Assembly: GCA_002068205.1 (NCBI GenBank)
Contig: MVZB01000140.1
Location: 1-8,475 of the forward strand
Length of the DNA: 8,475 bases
DNA from: a candidate division BRC1 bacterium ADurb.BinA292
Lineage (GTDB): Bacteria > Sumerlaeota > Sumerlaeia > MVZB01
Direction: 5' to 3'
Shown: piece after piece, positions 4,490 to 8,475 of the stretch
Layout of the letters: the number at the start of each line of letters is the position of its first letter
Numbering within the stretch: the first letter of the stretch is position 1
Translations under genes and position numbers: made by a program
The notes under the pieces: generated by a model
Database searches by the model: none
Seen by the model: the letters and a program-made list of their open reading frames with translations, nothing else
Told to the model about the DNA's origin: nothing

Positions 4490-7400
4490 TTGCATCACAA
4501 AACTGACCGCGTTCAACGCCCGCCCCGGCTCGATGCTTTGCACCGGATACCAGTAGCCGCCGGGCTGGTCCGGCGCGGAGAGTGTATAGCACCCGCCCAC
4601 CCACTCGATCGCGGGATCCAGCGTCAATTCCACATCCGCGGCGAACGGATCGCCCCCGGCGGTCTCGTAACTGGCGATCATGTATCGGGTATTCGGCTCC
4701 AGTCGCACCGGTTGCGCCAGCGCGGCGTAGACCATCCCATCGGCGGCGGCCTGACCCGCGTCGATCAGCACCGACGCGATCACCGTCGACGGATTGGCCG
4801 GCTCGTCATACGGTCCCCGCTTGACCGGCACAATCCGCACCTCGTGCCGCTCGCGGCTGCCGGCGAAGCAGTAGCGCCCCAGCTTGCCCACCGCGACCGG
4901 CCGCTCGCCCACCCGGAACTCCCAGCCGTGGAATCCGGTCCAGTTGTCATTGACCGTTTTGATCTCCAGCCCCGTCACCGCCTCGCGCTCCAGCGGCTCG
5001 TAGCGCAGATTCAGCGGACCGAAAATCTCTCCGGGCGGCGTCGCGAACACCTTCACGCCCGTCATCTCGGCGGGATATCCCCAGGGGGCGCGCACGCTCG
5101 CGGTCAGCTCCAGCGCGCCTCCCGCCCTGGTCACCGGCATTTCATTCGGCTGCCCGAAGTACAAGTCCAGCACCTCGCTCCCGACTTCGGCCTCGCTGTA
5201 CTCTTCGCTGCCGACGAAATACTTGCCCCCCGCCTTGAGCACCAGCGGCGTCTCCAGCTCCTTGTAGACGAACCCCAGCGCCGAGCGGCTCGCCTCGTAA
5301 TTCCCGGCCGTGAGCACCGTGCTGGCATGAAACGTTTTGTCCGACGCCGCGCTCACCATCAGCACATGCGGCCGGCGCAGGATGTTGCCCGGCACATAGC
5401 GGCCGATCGCCTTGAGGCGCAGGTCCTCCGAGCCGACCCGGATCTGCATCCCGATCCACCCCTTGAACGTGTCGGTTCCGCGTCGCGGATGATTCTGCCA
5501 GGCCGTGCCGGCGAATCCCTCCACCAGCCTCTCCTCGCCGCCGCTCCCCTCGAACACCAGGTCGATCGGCCCGATGCAGGCCTGCGCGCCGTCGAATCGC
5601 CGCCAGCCGAAACCGACGCTGAAGTTGTACATCGCCGCGCTGACCATCTCCAGGTCGAGCCGCGGATTCGTCCGCAGCCGCGGCATTGCGTCGAGCGGTT
5701 CCCACCCCGCGCCCATGTGCGCCTCGCCGTAGAACAGGTCCGGCATCTGCGCCCGGAAGATCACCGGCCCGTAAACCGAACCGGGCCCCCGCATCTCGGC
5801 CTCCCCGATCCGCCAGTTCCCGACAATCCCCTGCATCCGCGTCGCGTTCATGAACTGCACCATCTCCGGATCAAACGTCAGTCGCGCCCGCCCGGGACCG
5901 CCCGCCGGCCCCCCGTAGTACGCGTCGCCCGGCAGATGCTGCACGCCGAACATGTAGCGCGTCAGCGGCTTCAGATCCACGGTCCGGTCGCCGCTCGCCG
6001 CGCCGTAGGGCAGCGCGTGCAACCGGTAGCCGTCGGGGCCGACCGGGTCGCTCGGCCCGATCGACGACGTCAACACGCGCTGCGTCGTGAAATTCACCCC
6101 GTTGCTCTGCGTGATCTCGTCGATCACGACGATCCGATTACCCGTCAGTGGGCCCGTGTCGTACTTGCCGACGTGCGTGATCCGCAGCCCCTGCGGGCCC
6201 GTCTGAAACTGAAACCCAAGGTAGCCCGTCCAGTCGCTGCGCGTCGCCGTCGCCTCGCTCAGATCGGTCGCCAGCGCCACCGGCCGACTCGCGCTGTCGG
6301 CGGCCAGACCCTCGCGGCTCAGCAGCAGGTAGTCCGTGTTTGGGCTCAGCTCCACGCCCCCCCCCTCGATGTCGCCGTACTGGAAGCTCATCGCGTCCTG
6401 AGGCTGCTCCAGCCCGGTCTGGACCTCCGCGCGCGCCACCTCGGTCAATGCGCCTGACCCCTCCACCCGCAGCAGGCGCAGCGGGTGCTTCAGCCGATTG
6501 CTCGTCACGTAATGCCGCCCCAGTTGGTGCACGCGCAGCGGGCGCTCGCCCGTCCGCAGGCGCCCGCCGACCCACGTTTCGCCAAGCACGCTTGTCTTGC
6601 CGTCCCCGGGCTTCGACTCGATCGCCGCCGAAACCAGTCCGTCGTCGAATTCGCCCGCTTCCCGCAGCTCCATTTGCGTGAAGCACATCGTGTAATACGT
6701 CTGCGGCCACTTGCGCTCCCACGTCTCCCAGACGCGGTCGATCATCGTGTTGAACGGCACGTAGTCCGGATTCCAGAACCCGGCGGCCGCCAGCCACACG
6801 CGCACCCCGCCGCTCACCGGCTCAATATACTTGGGCACCAGCAGATTGGAATATCCCCCGCCCCCCTGCCGCCGGGTCTCCTCGCCGATCCGGTTCTGCA
6901 AGCCGTTGAAGTCGTTCGTGAAAATCCGGCGCCAGGGCCCCCACGGCGCCGCCGCCGACCACACCACGCACTGCTTGTCGTTGTTGTTGCCATAGATCGG
7001 ATCGTTGTTGTTGACGTACGTCGTCATGATGAACTGATCGGTGTGCTTCTCATACATCACGCCGGGAAACCCGATATCCCCCGGCGCATGCAGGATCGAT
7101 TTGGCCCGCCGCACATCCGGCGTCCACATTGCGTTGCCCGCTTCATCCAGCCCGATCCAGTACTCCCACGCCTCCCACTCGTCTTCCGTATGCGGACCCT
7201 GCGCCACATACCGCCCCCGGCCCAGATACAGGTCGTCGCGGTCGCGCCAGTCGCCGTGCGTCGACACCGCATACACCCACAGGGGCGATCCCTCCCCCGC
7301 CCAGAGCGGGTAATCCCCATAATCCCTGCCGAACTGGATGAAGACCGGCGTCGTGAACCGATAGTCGCGCCAGAGGCCGTGCTCGAAGTTCTCCCGGTTG

Positions 7401-8140
7401 ATCGGAATCCACTGTCGCGCCGCCGGATCGTACAGCTCCATCCCCGGCGTCGCTTCGCTCCCGTTCCAGCGCATGATCCCGGCCAGCGGCGTCATCGCAA
7501 AGCCATGGCCGTAGGGGTTCCCCGGCGTCAGCTCGGAATTGTAGTATCCGAGGAAAATCGTCCCCCCGATCGAGATCAGGCTGCACGAGATCACGCAGCG
7601 CCCCGCCGGCGGAAAACCCGGCGTCCCCAGTTGTTCATGGATGCGCCAGATCGCCTTGCCTTGCGGCGGCGTCATCCCCGTCCGGTCGCCCGGCTTCCCG
7701 GTGAACCGGTTGAAGTTCACCTTGGGCGGCGTCCGCCGCGGATAATAAAACCCGTACGGATTGAGCACTTCGGTCACGACGTCCAGATTCTCGCGCGTCG
7801 GCAGCTCATAGTTGTAGCCTTCCTCCATCGGCGCGAATTCGGGATGATGCATCGTCAACCCGACGCCGTCGCCCACGCTGCCGTACAACGCATCGTCCGC
7901 CCCCCACGTCAGCGGAAAATAATCCCCCACCGAATTGAACAGATAGGCGTCGCTCTCGGGGTCGGGGCTCGGCCAGAAAACATAATCCGCCTCATTGTCC
8001 ACATGCGGGAAGTAGCCGCTCGTCACGCGCGCGCTCTTCAGGGCTTCGCCCGCCCCCGACTCCCTACCCAGCGCGGTCGCCAGCACGCAGACCGCCCACA
8101 GCCGGGCCATCCCCATGCGAAAGGAACAACTTGAAACCAT
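4487..8140 (-). CDS. Long secreted protein: DUF4185-like propeller plus tandem beta-sandwich repeats
   Basis: A 1217-residue exported protein. The frame is open to 8242, but that extension overlaps thrS and is not protein-like. The ATG at 8140 has GGGAG with an 8-base spacer and gives a signal peptide (hydrophobic core ARLWAVCVLATAL, residues 11-23, cut near 30). Residues about 40-500 resemble a DUF4185-type five-bladed propeller: PLTWGADDALYGSVGDG, SLISIGGTIFLGYYNSE, FIQFGRDYGD, WEYWIGLDEAGNAMWTPD and SAAAPWGPWRRIFTND. This fold is shared with glycoside hydrolase-like proteins, but catalytic residues cannot be assigned. The C-terminal 700 residues contain four copies of a sandwich module beginning W-x-G-x2-G and reaching LGRY or IGRY (about 521-620, 644-795, 888-1050 and 1064-1217), plus a half copy at about 796-866. 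The modules resemble DUF4082-type domains of surface proteins. A binding or adhesive role in polymer contact is likely but not shown. The gene follows thrS by 49 bases. Confidence 0.85.
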   Translation of the reverse strand: MVSSCSFRMGMARLWAVCVLATALGRESGAGEALKSARVTSGYFPHVDNEADYVFWPSPDPESDAYLFNSVGDYFPLTWGADDALYGSVGDGVGLTMHHPEFAPMEEGYNYELPTRENLDVVTEVLNPYGFYYPRRTPPKVNFNRFTGKPGDRTGMTPPQGKAIWRIHEQLGTPGFPPAGRCVISCSLISIGGTIFLGYYNSELTPGNPYGHGFAMTPLAGIMRWNGSEATPGMELYDPAARQWIPINRENFEHGLWRDYRFTTPVFIQFGRDYGDYPLWAGEGSPLWVYAVSTHGDWRDRDDLYLGRGRYVAQGPHTEDEWEAWEYWIGLDEAGNAMWTPDVRRAKSILHAPGDIGFPGVMYEKHTDQFIMTTYVNNNDPIYGNNNDKQCVVWSAAAPWGPWRRIFTNDFNGLQNRIGEETRRQGGGGYSNLLVPKYIEPVSGGVRVWLAAAGFWNPDYVPFNTMIDRVWETWERKWPQTYYTMCFTQMELREAGEFDDGLVSAAIESKPGDGKTSVLGETWVGGRLRTGERPLRVHQLGRHYVTSNRLKHPLRLLRVEGSGALTEVARAEVQTGLEQPQDAMSFQYGDIEGGGVELSPNTDYLLLSREGLAADSASRPVALATDLSEATATRSDWTGYLGFQFQTGPQGLRITHVGKYDTGPLTGNRIVVIDEITQSNGVNFTTQRVLTSSIGPSDPVGPDGYRLHALPYGAASGDRTVDLKPLTRYMFGVQHLPGDAYYGGPAGGPGRARLTFDPEMVQFMNATRMQGIVGNWRIGEAEMRGPGSVYGPVIFRAQMPDLFYGEAHMGAGWEPLDAMPRLRTNPRLDLEMVSAAMYNFSVGFGWRRFDGAQACIGPIDLVFEGSGGEERLVEGFAGTAWQNHPRRGTDTFKGWIGMQIRVGSEDLRLKAIGRYVPGNILRRPHVLMVSAASDKTFHASTVLTAGNYEASRSALGFVYKELETPLVLKAGGKYFVGSEEYSEAEVGSEVLDLYFGQPNEMPVTRAGGALELTASVRAPWGYPAEMTGVKVFATPPGEIFGPLNLRYEPLEREAVTGLEIKTVNDNWTGFHGWEFRVGERPVAVGKLGRYCFAGSRERHEVRIVPVKRGPYDEPANPSTVIASVLIDAGQAAADGMVYAALAQPVRLEPNTRYMIASYETAGGDPFAADVELTLDPAIEWVGGCYTLSAPDQPGGYWYPVQSIEPGRALNAVSFVMQ

Positions 8141-8189
8141 CGAGATCGCTCCCGTGCCCGGGCCGCAGGGGGCGCCCGCGCCGTTGAAT

Positions 8190-8475
8190 CTACTGCCCCC
8201 TACGCACCTCCCCCCGGAATATTGCGTACTTTTTTTCCGCAATTTCCTGCTTAGCTAGCTCCAGGAAAGCCTCCACCGGCATTGGCCCTGGGTTTTCCCC
8301 ATTGCGCCGGCGCAGCGCCACCTGCCCGGCTTCCATTTCGCGGTCGCCAATCACTAACATATAAGGCACCTTCGCGTTTTGCGCGTCACGGATTTTGGCG
8401 TTCATGCGCTCGGCACGCGCATCCACGCTCACGCGCAAGCCCGCCTTCTTGAAGCGCTTGGCAAGCTCGTAGGCA
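8190..8475 (-). CDS. thrS: Threonyl-tRNA synthetase, C-terminal anticodon-binding domain (partial)
   Basis: The last 94 residues of a gene that enters from the right edge on the minus strand and ends in TAG at 8192-8190. Threonyl-tRNA synthetase joins threonine to its tRNA in the cytoplasm. The visible part is the class II HGTP anticodon-binding domain: AYELAKRFKKAG, then LRVSVDARAERMNAKIRDAQ, the signature VPYMLVIGDREMEAG and VALRRRNGE, followed by a final helix (PVEAFLELAKQEIAEKK). The catalytic core, editing domain and start lie outside the window. The C-terminus runs some residues past the usual end (YAIFRGEVRRGQ). GC content looks somewhat lower than in the neighbouring secreted genes, as expected for a conserved core gene in this genome. 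There is no terminator-like hairpin before the next gene, so read-through transcription into it is possible. Confidence 0.95.
   Translation of the reverse strand, partial: AYELAKRFKKAGLRVSVDARAERMNAKIRDAQNAKVPYMLVIGDREMEAGQVALRRRNGENPGPMPVEAFLELAKQEIAEKKYAIFRGEVRRGQ

Noticed and set aside
6970..7015. Repeated GTTGTTGTT triplets as a microsatellite
   Set aside because: They encode two Asn-Asn-Asn-Asp loops in frame in the propeller domain and are better explained as protein sequence.
4490..8134. Long plus-strand open frames (4490-6457 and 6485-8134) opposite the large secreted gene
   Set aside because: Their translations are Arg/His/Pro-rich with no domain, no ribosome site and no signal. 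They are antisense shadows kept open by GC-rich codon usage in the minus-strand gene.
8141..8242. Extension of the large secreted protein to a start at 8242
   Set aside because: It would overlap thrS by about 50 bases and place over 40 polar Gly/Ser/Arg-rich residues before the signal peptide. The ATG at 8140 has a ribosome site and gives a normal signal peptide.
8216..8247. Inverted repeat GGAA-TTGCG / CGCAA-TTCC near the 3' end of thrS, as terminator or promoter (TTGCGG/TATTCC)
   Set aside because: It lies inside the thrS coding region, the stem is interrupted, and the promoter reading has a 15-base spacer with poor hexamers. A coding coincidence is more likely.

Overview
The window is a high-GC bacterial chromosome segment with no phage, transposase, CRISPR or stable-RNA genes visible. 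The organism is probably an environmental bacterium of the PVC group (Verrucomicrobiota/Kiritimatiellota-like) or a similar phylum such as Sumerlaeota or Hydrogenedentota. This rests on three things: several long secreted proteins of types common there (DNRLRE, CAP, DUF4185-like with beta-sandwich repeats), proteins ending in tails such as PVELSSFxxE, and non-coding DNA packed with short periodic words and small hairpin repeats that I recall from such genomes. The assignment is an inference, not a search result.

Layout from left to right. (1) Bases 1-866, plus strand: the 3' end of a possible P-loop ATPase gene, a 266-base gap holding two short tandem-repeat tracts, and a small conserved protein (96 aa) with a strong ribosome site. 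(2) Bases 912-2134, plus strand: a near-consensus sigma70-type promoter drives a secreted protein with an N-terminal Ig-like region and a DNRLRE domain. (3) Bases 2269-3366, minus strand: a secreted CAP/SCP-domain protein, flanked on both sides by same-orientation copies of a roughly 90-base non-coding element. (4) Bases 3367-3890: a gene-free stretch that is a mosaic of repeats (the second copy of that element, a 9-base duplication, a nested hairpin, a hexamer tract), ending in a likely promoter. (5) Bases 3891-4295, plus strand: a QueD-type 6-carboxytetrahydropterin synthase with all its active-site residues. (6) Bases 4303-8140, minus strand: a small secreted protein (57 aa) whose ribosome site overlaps the stop codon of a very long secreted protein (1217 aa). 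The long protein has an N-terminal DUF4185-like propeller followed by repeated beta-sandwich domains. (7) Bases 8190-8475, minus strand: the C-terminal end of threonyl-tRNA synthetase, running off the window 49 bases upstream of the long secreted gene.

Four of the eight genes encode exported proteins, and two genes (queD, thrS) are housekeeping. The exported proteins are probably cell-surface or extracellular binding or processing proteins, but nothing here fixes a substrate. The only tight functional unit visible is the long secreted gene and the small secreted gene behind it, which appear translationally coupled. I do not see a defence system or a recognisable new enzyme pathway. The points most worth a second look are the coupled small exported protein, the broken repeat architecture of the 1217-residue protein, and the non-coding repeat families.
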